A DNA stretch of 64,000 nt from Fratercula arctica (GCA_947846985.1 CANTUZ010000011.1:14992096-15056095); one strand, 5' to 3'. Shown: positions 12,501 to 27,500, counted from the first letter of the stretch. Notes: generated from the sequence alone by a model not told the origin. Numbers and translations are program-made.

Positions 12501-15500
12501 TGCTGCAAGAGAGGGGCAGCTCTTGCTGACATGAGAGAGTAGCGTTCGTTTGCTTTCAGGGCAGTCCAGTTGGTACCAGAGAGAGGGGAGAAGGGGGAAG
12601 TGACTGGCTGATACGTTTCTGTCTGTCCACTTCTTTCAAGTAATGATATGTGAGCGTAGCTTGCTCCTTACATCTGTTACTGAGAACTGCATCTTAGAGT
12701 AAAACACAGCAGAGTCCTGAACTCAAAATGCAGGCTCTATCCAGCATGTAATCCCTCAATTTAAAATCTGCCCTTGTTACAGTTTAACAGCATGGTGCTA
12801 TACTGTGTGCCAAAACTGAGGCTGATAGGCCAGAAGTTCAGTGTTCGAGAGAAGATGGACATTGCAGGACTGCAGGTTTGCATCTCTTCTTTTCCCCCCT
12901 TTTAATGCTTCCCCACTCAATAGCGTCAGGTCTCCTCTGAATCCAAAAATATAACAATATATGTATGTAGAAATATAATAATAATCTAAAATCCAGTTTT
13001 GCATCTCTTTTTTTGGAATTATTATGAGGTAATCATCCAAATGTGGGTAAGAAAATGGTGACTCTGTACATGCTTTGATTGAAAGCTTTCCCTCGTCACC
13101 TACCTGACACAGGAGCCACCTTTTCCCCTATTGCTGTAATGGGCTGGTTAGTGATACAGATTCAGTTTTGTAGCAGGACAAGTAATTATGGAAATAATCC
13201 TTTGGTTTTTTCTACCTCTGTACTGTATTCTGAGTGATCCTTTCAACTAAGTATTTCAAAGAATGAGTGTATTTGTTAAGTCATTAAAAATGAGTGAAAG
13301 ACAATGGAGACTAATAAGAAGCTGATGTGTTCTTTTTACAGGTCCAAGAAATTGCCAAGCAAAACGTGGCTCATACATTTTCAATAACAGGAAAAAAGAG
13401 ATCGCTGGAACTACAAGCCAGGTATGGTGCTTGTTCAGTCTTTTGAGGTTTGTGAATATTTATGTAGACATTTATGATCTACAGGATATGGCTGTGCTGG
13501 TACAACATGGCTTTAAACCAGGAGATGAGCATCAGAGATGCATAACTTACATATACAAGAGAATACGTTGGTCCTGAGTCAGAGTGTGTTGAAGTGCTAT
13601 GTTGATTTGCTTTATTGAATGCTTATGGTGTTTATAGTAGTGCTTGTGGGTATTTTTGGCCTTTGTTTGGTAATAATTGAGGTTAACATTCTTAATAATG
13701 TTTATAAAATAGTGGATAGCAAAGCTAAAATCTTGATGGTTATAAAGCTGTGAAGATGTGAATTCAATTTACTGAAAATACTGGAAGTAGAATTATGATG
13801 TTTTCTGTATTTTTCTTTTGTTTTAACAGGACAGAAGAGGAGAAGAGGGAATGGATTCAGGTTAATACAAAACCATTATGATATGGGCAGAAATCACCAT
13901 GCAGTTAGCACCTTTTGTTTTTAAAATTATCTTTTGGGGGTTCTGAATGGATGTGGCTGGCTGAGGAAGCTGGGTAGACCGGGCTGGCCAAGCTGCTGGT
14001 GGAGAATTGTGGAGCTGCAGCCAGGGTGGGTCCCAGTGCTGACCCGCTGTCTCCAGGCAGTGCACCAGGGCCGTCCAGTGGGTTCCTCTTTCCTGCAGTC
14101 CTCAAGCCCAGTGAGAGCAGACCCTGAGGAGTGGGAGATTTGCCTTGTATATTCTAGGAACATAGGAAGTTCCGATCAAACATGAGAAAAAACTTCTTTA
14201 CAGTGACGGTGACGGTGACAGAGCACTGGAACAGGCCGCCCAGGGAGGTTGTGGAGTCCCCTTCTCTGGAGACTTTCAAGACCTGCCTGGATGCAGTCCT
14301 GAGTAATGTGCTCTGGGCAATCCTGCTTTAGCAGGGGAGTTGGACTAGATGATCTCTAGAGATCCCTTCCAACTCTGAAAAAAAATTCCATTAATTCCGT
14401 AATTCCATAATTCTCGTAATCTGACTTTTAGAGACACTGTCTGATAGCAGTGTTTGTATCTTAAACAGTAGTGAGTTAACACCACCACTCATACTTACTA
14501 AGGTTTTTAGTTTCCGTTTATGCAAGTCTGAGGGTTTTTCACTAAAATGGTAATCCTAACCATTTTCCTATGAGATCATTTTTCCAAGTCTCCTTTTGTG
14601 ACGCTGCTCATCTTTGCTGGAATTTTTGTCTCAGGTCATTCAAGCAACAATTGAAAAGCACAAACAGAACAGCGAGACATTTAGAGCTTTCAATAGCTCT
14701 TTTTCTCAAGAGGAGGAGCATCTTCCTGATTCCTCAGTAAGTATGAGTGCTTAATTCTCCTTCTTGGTTGTAACAGTTTTACCGACAGTTAAACTAGATT
14801 TAACACACCTGGCTTTAAAATAGCATAGTCTTGTTCTTGATTTTTATATTACATTACATTACAGTCAACTCCATTTCTCTAGCTCTCAAATGCGTATCAG
14901 TCATAGTTACTCATCCATGCAGGTATGGAATAAATTACCCAGGGTCATTTAGTGCAAGTGACCTATCAGTCATGTTTTCCAGACGAGTGGCTCATTTAGC
15001 ATAACAGGTGTGATTCTTCAATGTTATGAGTGGTGGTCTGTCTGGAATGATGTTTGTGTGCCTCAGAGACTCTGTCCAATACCTTTCCCCATCTCCTGAA
15101 AGACGCGTTTTGGGATTATTTATTTTTTCTTATGTTATCATTATTTAAAAAGCTTTATAGAGTTGAAAGGAAATTGATGCATTTTAAAAGGATCTTAAAA
15201 ATACTGTCTTATAGATAACAAATATCTTTCAAAAAGAATATCCTTCAACTAAATGTGCAAAATAGTCTTGAAAGTTTGTTCTGTTTCTGTACAATTGTAA
15301 CATACTACTCTATCCTGTGTTTGATAGGAATTTTATTTTGGAAGTATACATGTGAGGATGATGACAATATCCCTTCATTTGGCCTGAAAATGACTGTGAT
15401 AAACTTAACCACAGTCATTTGCTACAAGCTAAAGAGGAAAGGTCCTGGGGGAGGGAAATTTTTAGGAATTTTGTGCAGAGCTGCCTGTGTGTTGGCGATG

Positions 15501-18500
15501 TCAGTGGTCAAACATGGTAGATCTTGGGAGCACAGGGAGAGAAGGTCTGTCTGCAGAGATTAAACTTGGGGATCTTTTTATCTTCCCTCTTCCCTGTCCT
15601 CTTAAACATGGGGGGTTGGGGGTGGGGTTTTTTGTTGGTTTGGGCTTTTTTTTTGTACCTAACCATTTTTGAACCTCTTCTTTCCCAGATCTGATTCAGT
15701 GACTCAATAACGCTGGATTTTTATCTGACTGATTTCCGAGGGGGCTCAGAAGAGATGTTAGATATTCCATTCATCCCAGCATTAATCACAGACTGACAGC
15801 GGAGATCTTCACAAACATCCGCAGAGTCTAGGATCCTATTGCTGATAGCCACCAGCAATGAGCTGTTTTCAGAATATGACATAGCTTCCTGATCATGAAC
15901 TATTCATCAGCTAAAAATACTAGGAAAAAATTGGAAAACAATCAGTTTGTGCCTATATTTTTAAGTTAACTCATAGCTGCCTTCAGAACCAGGATGCTCT
16001 GATGGAAAAAATCTTTTGCTAATAAGCACACTTCTTTCTATCTAATTAAGACACAGTGTCTGTTCAACTTCATTATTATTATTATCTTGCTTTGTAAATT
16101 CCATTTTAGTTTGCTTCTGTATTAATGGTGTAGCCACATGTTTATACTCTACTGGTTCATAAAAGTCAATCAGAGCAGAAGTCTGGTTTATCTCCTGGCT
16201 GTGATATTAATGCAGTATGCATCTTAATTTCTTTTATGCCAGAATGCTAACCTGCATTTTTAGGAGATTAGCTTATCTAGGTAATCAGCTTTGAAAACTG
16301 ATGTCACAGCTAAATGTGGCAGAAATTGCTGTCAGTTATAAAGAGCTGAAGGTACTTCCTTTAAGGAAAACCGGCCAAATACTGAGAGCATTCTTAGTAG
16401 CAATGCGCTGCTGTAGGCACCATCTACCATACATCTCTCATCATCCTTATGGAATATTAGGCAGCGTGCTTTAGAGGAAAAAATGACAATAATCTTCCTT
16501 TTTTGCTGTCATGAGTCAAGAAATAGATATGCACTCATGGATTCCTGGCTGGATCTGTAACAGCTACTAGAAATTGGATTCTGGTTCCAGTAACCCTGTA
16601 GAAAAAATAGCCAAATTGCTTTTCTCCCATCCTTGGCCATACATTTGATATGTTACAGTGCTTATGATTGATTTCAGTTGCATGACCACTGTGTGCCTTT
16701 GCACGCAATTCTTACCGTGCTTTTGTTTTCCCTGCTGACTTAAATGAGCTCGTCAAACACTAAGGTTTAATCTTGAGCCTGTAATTTGCCTACAGAAGAA
16801 TTGCAGTTTCTTGGAGGTGCAGAGATCTGACATTTGACCCGATTCTTAAGATTATGCATGAGCAATAATCTACAGCATTAATAAACTCACCTGTCAGGAG
16901 GCGACTACTCAGTGTCATTGCCAGTCAGCTCTCTGCAGGATGACCATAGCAGTGATCTTTTAAAGAATTCTTTTCAGAAAGCTTCAGGGTCCCTATGTGG
17001 CTTAGTTCCTTCAGAAACAGGACACTCATTTCCTTGTTTTCCGTTTTCATCTGCAGCATTTCAAACTATGTGAAGGGTTTTTTTTAAAGCCATCTAAAAA
17101 TGTTCCCAAGGAAAAGGAACTCCCTTCACCTCAGAAGAGTTGGAGGCTTGTGGTGTGGGGGAAGGACCCAGTTTGGGCATTATTAGAAGGATGGCAAGGA
17201 AAAGTGCCGCAGAGAGCTGAGCTCTGCAGAAGTGGTATCCCTAAGATTTGAGAGTGCTTCTGTTAGTTAAATCATGATTTTCAGATCCTGTTAAATCATC
17301 ACTATTTCCCACCCCCGTTTCTGTTCCTCCCCCTAGCACTGGAGACCGTCTGACAAACACATGTATAATTGTCTTCCTCCATACTGAATCTTACGTAGTT
17401 TGCATGGTAATGGTAACATAGGGGGGAGAAATCTTTTTCGGGTTAAGAGTAGAGAGTATTTGATTTTTAGTATTTTATTCCAAAGAAATATTAAAAGGGC
17501 GTGGGGTTCTGAACAGGCAACTAGAGAAATCTACTCTTTTCCCTAAACTTCCTGGGTTTTTTCTCATTCTCTACTTCAGACCTCATTTTCTCTCCACATT
17601 TTCCATTGCCTTTCCCAAGTCCTGTGTTGCAGCACACAGTTGTCCTTTTGCTAGGCAGAGGGGTCTAAATACCTGAGTCGGTTAGGATTCCAGTGGAAAG
17701 AAACCCCTTCCCACAGGACTGAGAAATAGATGACGTGGAGACCCTAGGGTTGCTGGGCTTTTGCTGAGGCAGAAATAGTTGGCTAGAGTTGAGTACATGA
17801 TGCTTCCCTTCAGTTAAGGGAAGGGGCAAAGCCCTGGCCCCAGGGGATGCGTTGTCTCGATTGTATTAGTAGATAAATAGATCCAACTAGGTATGGGAAT
17901 GACTAGCTCTTCAATTTGGTGGCTTACTCAAAGCCACAGTTCAGGTTGTTTCTAATAACAGAGATTAAACTTTTTTGCTTTCAAACGGAATGAATTTATA
18001 GTGCAAAAATGCACTGGAGATGTGGATAATCTCGAAATACGAGATGTTGTCTGATTGGCAAAGGAAGAATGATCTATGGGAATAACAGGAGGATTTATCG
18101 TAAAGGGTCTTAACATTTTGAGAACCTCCTGTAAACTAGCAAACTCCCTGTAAATTAATGACAGATGAGAAGGTTTTCCCTTTAGGATATCGCCTATGAT
18201 TTTGGTGTAGATAAGCTTGTTATTTGCCATCTATATGTATTGAATACTTATAATATTGAACACATCTAGATGCCAGTATGCATTTATGAAGAGCCCCCCA
18301 GTACAGATTGGGGGTGACCTCTGGAGAGCAGCTCGGTGGAAAGAGACCTGGGAGTCCTGGTGGACAACAGGATGACCATGAGCCAGCAATGTGCCCTTGT
18401 GCCCAAGAAGGCCAATGACATCCTGGGGTGCATCAAGAAGAGTGTGGCCAGCAGGTGGAGGGAGGTCATCCTCCCCCTCTGCTCTGCCCTGGGGAGGCCC

Positions 18501-21500
18501 CATCTGGAGCACTGTGTCCAGTTCTGGGCTCCCCAGTTCAAGAAGGACAGGGAACTGCTGGAGAGGGGACAGCAAAGGGCTACCAAGATGATGAGGGGAC
18601 TGGAACATCTCTTTTATGAAGAGAGGCTGAGGGATTTGGGTTGTTTCAGTCTGGAAAAAAGACGACTGAGGGGGGATCTTATCAACGTGTGAAGAGTTTT
18701 ATAAAGAGACGTATTGCAGTTAAGAAAAAATTAACTGAGTACTACTTGAATGGAGTAAATATTCTTCCTCCTCAGAATCCAGTGGCTACACAGAACGCTT
18801 GATGGTTTGGCCTGCAGGGCTTGGAGGAAGTGGAGTAGTTCAGAAGCTGGCGGATGGCGTTCTGCAGAGCTGTGGGGCCAGGCACTCACTGCAGTGAGGA
18901 GCAGGCTTGGCAGCGCAGCACTGGCTGGAAAGTCCCCTGCCTTGTAGCCAGCCCAGTATTTGATAGAGGCTGAGTACACGTGCAATTAAAGCATGCTCAC
19001 AAGCAAGTAGTTGAGGAGCTGAAAGCAAATGATACCATGTTTTCTTTTTCAATATTTTCATATCTCTAGGAAGAACGTCCATGTTGAAGTTGTTTTGTGT
19101 CATTCTGTTTCCTTCAGATAGCCAGCACCAGCTCGGTGGAATCGATGCCAGGAGCAGATGGTGGTGGTGCCTTTGGAGGGGTAAGTCATTTGGCGCTAAT
19201 ACTTTCAGTAGAGCAAGGTGGGGGGCAGGGGATGTTTCTTTTGTAGCAGGAAAAAAAAATCAGAGATACTTCAGTGTGTGGGTGTATAGTCTGCTGTCTG
19301 GTGGTGCAGCTGTGCTGTCTTTAACTTCTTGGCCAGGTTACATCCACAGCTACTGGCAGAGTTTGCACCATCAGTGAGTTTAAATCCTCCTTTTCCAGAT
19401 ACATGCTGCACGTGTGTGTGAACCTAGTTACGGGGAACCTAACTGGAGGGAAGTCAATTGGTACATTGGTAGCACTGGGGCGTTTTATTGTGGAGTTTTT
19501 GTTTTTTTTTTTAAATTCAGATGGGGAGCTGCACTGGGGAGAGGAGGGCAAAGAGAGACAGGGAAACCTGGCTGGTTAATACTGTCCTATTGTGTAACTC
19601 AGGATTTCATCTCCAGGAACAAATTTTGATTAAGACTTCTTTTATAGCATGCTTTCCATGTTTCTGCCAATGCAGAGGAGGAAATGCTAGTACTTTCATA
19701 CATCTCTGGCCTGTAAGTGATTGGCTGCTGCAAAAGCAAAATATACTTTTAAAGATACTTTTCATTTTGCTTTGTGAACGACATCTGCGACTGCTGCTGA
19801 GTCAGAGCAGAGGTTTTGAGTCCTTAATAAGGTCTATTTTTTAGCATTCTCATCTCTCCCCTCCAAAATGCCTTCTGAGAATAACAGATTTTCACGAAAT
19901 GCCTTAGGATCATCTGAGTTTACTGAAAAAATTCCCAACAAGAAGATAACAACCCCAAAAAAACCCCTATCTGCTGAGACATACTATCGAATTTTATGTA
20001 TTAGTATGACCTTTTTAATAACAAAGGAACCACTTAGCAGGCTCTTGCAGTCCTCTGGCCAAGCTTGTTAACATACTGGTAGAGTTTACAGACAATCAGT
20101 GAAAAGCTGTTAGACAAGCCAGCAATGTGACCTATGCAAACAAGGGCTTATTAAAAATAAATGTTTGTAATTAAAGTGCTCCTTGCTGTTTATTGCTTGT
20201 TCACACTTCATATTTTCCCTAAGCAATTTTTTTTGTATTTGTAGTCAGTTCTGTGATAAGTGCCCCTGTTCCTTGAGTTACAGATGCTATAGTGAGCTGG
20301 CTACTTAATGGAAAAGATGCTTTATATAGTATTTTAAAATAAACACATAAAAAATTCTGTTGGTCTTAAGTTTCTTAGGGAAACGTAAATTTTGGTTGTA
20401 ATTAAATAAAAATTTGGTTCTTTTTAGTTGATAATAAATAGTTGTGTCAGTGATTTGCACAGCGTATCTTCACACATTAAGTAATTTTCCTTAAGTATTT
20501 AAAGAAAAATTTAATTCCTGAGATAGAAAAAAAAAAAAAAGGAGATGATGAAAAACACAAAGGTAAAAATATCCAAAATTGTGTATTATTGATTCTGAGA
20601 ACTCATTCTGGTGTACTGTAGCAAATGTGTAACATCAGCGTGAGCAATAAATTCAGACGTTAGTTGCAGCTTTAGAAAATATTAATTTTTAATGATGACA
20701 TCACTTTAGAAACATCTCAGTGAGTGCATGAGCAAGTCCAGTCTGTGCTTAACAGCTTCCCCATGCAAACCACTGGGTGGTGGTGGTGGCCAGCAAGCGA
20801 CTGTCTCCTTCCTGTGGTGCTGCTGAGCCTGCTGAGGAGTCTGCTGGGGTTCTCCTCGGTGCTGCGGGTCAGAATCACCAGGCAGTGAGACACAACGCAG
20901 GAAGAATAAGCTTCTTGCTGCACAGCATGGTGGACACTGCTGCGCTACACTGCTAGCACAGTTTGTACCGTTTCTGCTAAACCTTCTGCATGCACAAGGA
21001 GAGTAAAAGCCAGTGGAAGATTGTCCTGCAGGTAATCTTGCGTATAATGACACTGTCATTTAGAGAAACAAACTAAACAATGTTGCTGCATTGCAAAGTG
21101 TAAAATATGCTATATAATTTAAATTAATTTCTCACATATATTCAGCATTTCCAAAAGCACCTGCTGATATTCTGCCCCATTGCAGGTGTCTCAAAGTATG
21201 TAATTTGTAAATGGAAAATACGCAGCTGTATAAGCACAATGAGAAGAAAAAGATTTAAAACCCCTTTGTTGCTCATGCATCTGCCTATATAAGAGTTTCA
21301 TCAGACTGTGTATATACTGCGTTGAGGTTTAATGTCTGCCTGCTGGCCCAGAAAGAGTGAAATATATAGCAAGTAATAAATAACAGAACAACAGTCTCCC
21401 GAGCCCATTGGTTTTCTTGCTGTTCCTACCAGCTCTTCGTTGTTTCTTCCCTGCTTTTCAGAAGCAAGTGGAGGCTCCAGTGGTTCACTAATGATGTGAT

Positions 21501-24500
21501 GTCTGCTTTCCTACGCACTCCAGCCACAGGCCTTCACCGTGCAGTCGCTCAGCTCTAGGCATGAGTTGTATCTCTCACTGGGGTATATGCTCTTTTTCCA
21601 CCAAAATTTTAAAGCATCAAGATACTCCAGTTGAAACTAGGGCAGCTTTATATTAGCTTCCCTCTTAACATACATCAAGAGTAAATAAGGTAGCTCGTAT
21701 AATAAAGGACATGGTTGCAAAGTGACTGTTAAATTTACCTTTGATGAACAAGGCTTGTGAATTACAATGCATGTCCTTGTTTTCTACAAAACCCTCGCTG
21801 TTCTGATGGTGTATAGTTAAGAGTACATGGCAGGGTCAGCTTCCTGAGCCATGGCTGGGTGGGATGGGGGGATGGCGGGATGGCCCATGCAGCAAAGTCT
21901 CATCGTTTTCACAGGGATGGAAAGCAAAGGGCTTCTTAGTTCTTTCTCAGTGTCAGCAGTTAAATAACGTAATATTGAATAATTCTTTCTTCTATAATGG
22001 CTCATTGGAATTTGCCAAGTTGTAAAGAAAATAAATTTTCATTTTTATTATCTTTTCTACAGCTGCGTTAGCAAAGTTTCAAACTCTTGTGTTCTCACCG
22101 TGTTCTCCTAATGTTGAGAAATATTATGAAACGTTGCTGATATTCATTAAACACTTAAAGACCTCTTTATATAGCGCCATTTTTGATTAGCAAAGTTAGT
22201 ATTAAATGCTTGTATGCTAAGGCACAAGTTAAAATACAATGGTCTAAAATAAATATACTGGTCTAAAATAAAAGCTCATGCATAACTGTCATAATAAATG
22301 TTGCCCAATATAAATACTCTTTCTGCTTTCTTTCCTCTGCCAAATATATGGGTGATGTATTTCTGAAAGTGAACACTGTCCAGACTGTTTCATGCTCAGA
22401 AGGAAATCAAAAATGAGATCTATTAGAGGAAGTACAACTTGAGTCCTTTCTGTGTTGTAGAAACATGTATTTGGGTGATGATGGATATTCCTATTGAATA
22501 ACCAATTTCCACGTGAAGCAGTCCATTCAGTTAATGTTAGAAGAACTTCAGCATTTTTCCTATGCAGGCACATGTAGGTATCAACTGAAAGCCAAAAACC
22601 TGGTTTTGTTCAGCACTCGTTAAGATTATCTTTCAATCACAGCTCACAAGGCTAAATGTTGCCTTCATTTATGCTCTTGCCATTCCAGTAACACTAGTGA
22701 AACTGTTGTTAACATAAGAATCAAAAGGCTTCTTATGCTATATGCAAATTTTAACTGCTAAGAGAAAAATTCAGGTTAACCGATGAGGAAATGTTCCAAG
22801 CTGACAACTTCAGGGGGATCCATCCCTAGCCAGCAGGAGGAAAACCAGTGCTCTAAAAAATTACATAGCTTTAGCATCAAAATCAGAGTGAGAAATGGCT
22901 GACTTTAGCCAATATGTGTGATACAAATAAAAAAGTTACTCTGTAGATTGCTGTGGATCAGTAGAAGCTTTTCGAATCGCCTTAATTATATGCCTTACTT
23001 GGAGGGGTCTAATAGAGTCTGAGAGGAACGTTTTTGCCAATGATTCATCCAAGGCATTGTTTGGTTGGTGTAATTCAATGTCGAACTGATTACATCTGGT
23101 TCTTCACAACAAAAGTGAAATACTGCATTCGGCTTAAGTGTGGGGGAGGACTTGGATTTGCAGGCATTCTGTTTTGCTGAGCAATTAATACGTACATATA
23201 TGGGGCTATCGTGGTGTTCCTGAATGAGGAAATCCGTATGACTGCGCTTCACCAAGCCGAATTGCAAAGCATCCTATGTAATTGTGTACAAGTATGAAAC
23301 ATAGCTATTGCAGCTATAGAAAAGATAATACAAATAAAAAGATCCAATCCAATTAGAAGTAATTAGTTGTGGGTTTGTTGTGTAATGCCATTACAAGGCA
23401 GGGTGGTTTCAATAGCTCTGCTGAAAGACAATGTGCTTTCCTCTGTAACCAGGGAATGGCAGGGCAGACACTCAGGGAGACTGAAAGATGGGACAGTGCT
23501 GACAGCTTATAAAATTTGATATTTTTTTTTTTTAAATTGGCCTGCAAACCTGTATTAGTAACTTCTGCAGGTTAGTCATAACCACTAAGGTGAGACCTTA
23601 GGGCAAAGGGCAGAGTTTCCCTAGCGCTGGTGATACCTGCCTGCTGATCCGTGGGCACCCTCCGCCAATTGTAGTTGCTGCTGCCTTTCCTCCCACCCCC
23701 ACGTGCCCATGTCCTTGGTTAAAGAAAGGCTTTGAAGAAGGGGAAATGTTTTGAGCCAGCTGTTCTCTCTCAAGTGAATTTATAACTTAGTATGCACGGG
23801 TGGCTTAAAGGGGGAGTCAGGAGTACAGAATCTGTGTAATGCACAATGGGCCTGATCCTCACCTGGGTGATTTTCAGAAAAAATATAAAATTCCTCTGCT
23901 CTTTTGATTTAGAGGAAGTGGTTCTTCTCCCAGTAGTTTGTTAAATGACTATGTCAAGCAAACAAAAACGAAGAGAGTTATCAAACCTCTTCTCATGAAA
24001 GAGCTGTGCTGGAGGACTGTGATGGAGCCACCTTCTCTGGGCTGGGATCTCCATGACGGTGCTGCCTGGCTGGGAGTGCCCCCAGCTTACCCCCAGGGAG
24101 CTGCTGTTCCTGGCACATAGCCGTCCTGACTGGGAAGGAGGAATAGTATTTATGTATTTAAAAAATAAAACAAAACAGGGGAGCTACCTAAGGTTTTGTG
24201 TGAAGCTGTATTTTTATGAACTGCACATTGTCATGTTAATGCTCTTCAGTTTATCAGAAAATTGGACAATTGAGTTTAATTATACCAAGTGACTTTAGTC
24301 ACTCAGTATAGCTTAGGTGCTTAGCTTAAGAGGCTAAACTTGCTTGGCTATCTAGACAGCTGATAAAAAGTGTCTTCTGCCAAGAGCAGTTGATAGCAGG
24401 TCCCTGGTGTAGTTGTCCTGGCTTCCTGAGGAACTTTATGTTTCATCATGGGGTGGGAGGGAGCCTGAGGAATCTCCTAGACTATGCATTTGGAGTTGTG

Positions 24501-27500
24501 TGGTGCTAAAATCCACTGCCAGCACCATTCGCTTCTTCAGTCGAGCCGCTCTTCCCCAACCCTTCTCATCTCCTCCCCACAAACAGAAGAGTTTTCAAGG
24601 CACTCACAAAGTCAATGACATTTACCTTAGCCAAGTCCCTTTGCAGAAGGGAGGAGGATGAGTGCCGGAAGGAAAGCTCTTCTTGACAAGCCCACATTGC
24701 CAGTTCCTCTTCCTCCTTGCCAACAGATGGTGAGATGAGGTTATTCAGTGGCTGTAAGGGCACAAGGGGGCAGAGGAACTTGAAGAACTGTCTCTAGCAA
24801 TCTGAGATCATGTAATGCCGCACCAGAAACACCCGATGGCTGAGCCAGCCATCCAGCCATAGGTCATCAGCAGAGTTGATGTGAATTCTTTTCTAAAACC
24901 ATGTGAAACCCAAAGAGGATCTTTGTCAGTAGGAGAATGCTATGAAATGTTTTGCAATCTCTTTTTTTTTTTTTTTAATAAATCACACAATTGTACTTTT
25001 CATTTCAGAGTGATTCCTGTAGGAAATCTTCCAAATCCAAGCGCGACAAGGAGAAACAGTCTTGCAAGAGCTGCAGCGAAAGCTTTAACTCCATCACTAA
25101 AAGGCGGCACCACTGTAAGCAGTGTGGGGCAGTAAGTATCAGAATGCCCCCGGTGTGAGGGGCCTAATCTGTGCTGTTTTAAAGGCAGCAGTTTTAAAGT
25201 CAAAAAAAATCAGTCCTGGAGATTCAAGGCCGGGTTACTGGAGGCACTTATCCACCCTCCCCCAGTGCCATTCACTGACAGCTTAACTCTTTTTTTTCTT
25301 TCTGAAAATCACAACCACAGCCAAGATGAAATTGATTTCTGTAATACGACTTGAAACCTGCCTTCTGTGGCTTGCATTTCATGGTTCAGCGTTCCTAATG
25401 TAACTAGTACAGAATAACGTTATTTAAATACCATTGTTCATCTGAAGTGGAGATAAATTTTCAGCTGAAAAGAGACCTAAATGTATAGTTAAGATGTTTA
25501 AAGAAACCCCAGTCTCAGCAATTGCAAAAAAATTACTGTGGAGGAGCCACTTTTGCACCATAGTTGGAGTTGTCAGCCAGCTGGGTTTGTTTTTATTAAT
25601 AATTACTAAAATCATGAAATACATTTCTGGAGGTTTAAAACATTCCATTGCAAATCTCAGTATTATTAAAGAAATGAAATAATAGCTTTCTCCCATGGAA
25701 GAGAGAACAAGAATTACATTATTAATATTTATTGTTAAACAGTTGCTGGTTACGCGATGTTTTGTGATGTGGTAATAGCATTCAAATTAAAAAAGTTAAT
25801 TCCTCTCAAGAAAAGACTGTCAGGTTTCTGAAAATGCTAGCTTGCTTTTTTTATATAATGTGGCAGAATGGTGCTTCAGTTAACACTTGCTAAATTTAGA
25901 CCATTACCTTCATATGGTAATTAACATCTTGCAGCAAAGCATATAATAAAATATACTTGTACCTGAAGGGCGTTCGGGCTGTATGATTGTACAGGAAATT
26001 CAGGATGGATGGGGGATGGTTTCTCTCCCTGGAGCAGCTGGTAGGCTCATAGAGGAAGCGTGAAAACAGGTTCCAGAGCTGCAGGTCCATCACTCTTCTG
26101 CTGCTTTCGAGGGACTGATGTGTTGTTGTGTGCTCTTGGCAACTGAGGAAGGCAATCAAAATTGTTAATTTGTCATCAGACAAATAGTTGTTAATGGATA
26201 ATACATTGGACTGTGTTCTTAAAACAGTCTGTGATTTTTGGGATTCCTCAGTTCTATCAGGCCGAACTGCCTAATTGATGAGGAAGCGTCAGCCACCTTT
26301 ACTCTAAAAATCAGTCCTTCCTAGACCATTTTATGAATGACATTAATAAGCACTAGTTGCTTGGTCAGCCTAAGCCCTTTTTGACTCATAAAGGCTTATA
26401 AGAAAAGAAAAGCAAATTTGCATGATGTTGATCATAAAGTGTTTCCCAAAAAGCATATGTTTTCTTTAATTAGGTGTATTGGTGCACAGCATGGGATCAC
26501 AAAAACATTCATTATTAATGTTGGCAAATAAAGTAAATATTATATTGGTCTCTCTGTCTGCCACTTACATTAGTTTTCTGGATTTTACTTTAATAACATC
26601 CGTTCTGCAAGTCACTTTCTTTGGAGAAGGGTTATGTTTTAATGATGGCTAATAAACCACCGTCTTTCTGTTACAGGTGATCTGTGCAAAATGCTCCGAG
26701 TTTAAACCACTTGCAGATAATAGCCGTCATAACCGAGTGTGTAAAGAGTGTTTTCTGCAGTTACCAGCAAGCCCATGCAGCCCTGGAGTGGAAGCAGTCG
26801 GAGAACAAAAGAAAAGACTAGCTGCAGAGGTACAGTATTTAGCTAAGAAAATTTTGGTGTGCTAGCTGCCCTCATGAGTCTTTTTTTTTTTTTAATTTAT
26901 TTATTTAAAACAAATAAAATAGCTTGGTTGTCTCGTTTCTCCCACCATGATATTTGATCCTCTGACCTATAACTTGTATTGAATGCTGTTTGTAAGCATT
27001 CATCGCAGGGCGCTGATCATACAGGGGTGCACACAGGTTTTGCATCTAAGCTTCAACTTTCAAAGTAACGAAAAAAGAGGAAAACTTCTGGTTTTTTGCT
27101 TTTTTGGGGTTTTTTTTGGTGCATTTTGAATCTTGAGTTGTACGCAATAACTATTGGCAAAACTTGGCAAAATAACTCCATATAGAAGGTATTTCACACT
27201 CCTTATTTCACAGCCTGTCAAAAACGATTAAAACGATTTTTTCTTAGTTGATTGTGCAAAAACATGGCATCCTTCTGAAAGACTGTCAGGATTCATGGAA
27301 ACTTTCTCAAACCTGCTATAATGCAGACTCTTTTCTCCAAGACGTGACTTCTGCAAATTATACTGTGGAAACTACTGCTTCAGAAGTGCCACTGATGTCA
27401 CCAAGCTTTATGCCATGATAGTGGCACATCCTACTCTTCGTTTTTTGCAAGAACAAGAAACGTATTGGCAAACTGATTTGTTTTATCCTCACCCACAACA

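Larger units (their letters stand above)
14737..19117 (+). other. FGD3 intron, 4.4 kb
   Basis: The intron holds an 11-bp perfect inverted repeat at 15388-15420 and a CR1 internal fragment at about 18304-18687. The segment about 15680-17000 has normal complexity and no repeat signature. It might contain conserved non-coding sequence, but I cannot test that. Confidence 0.8.
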
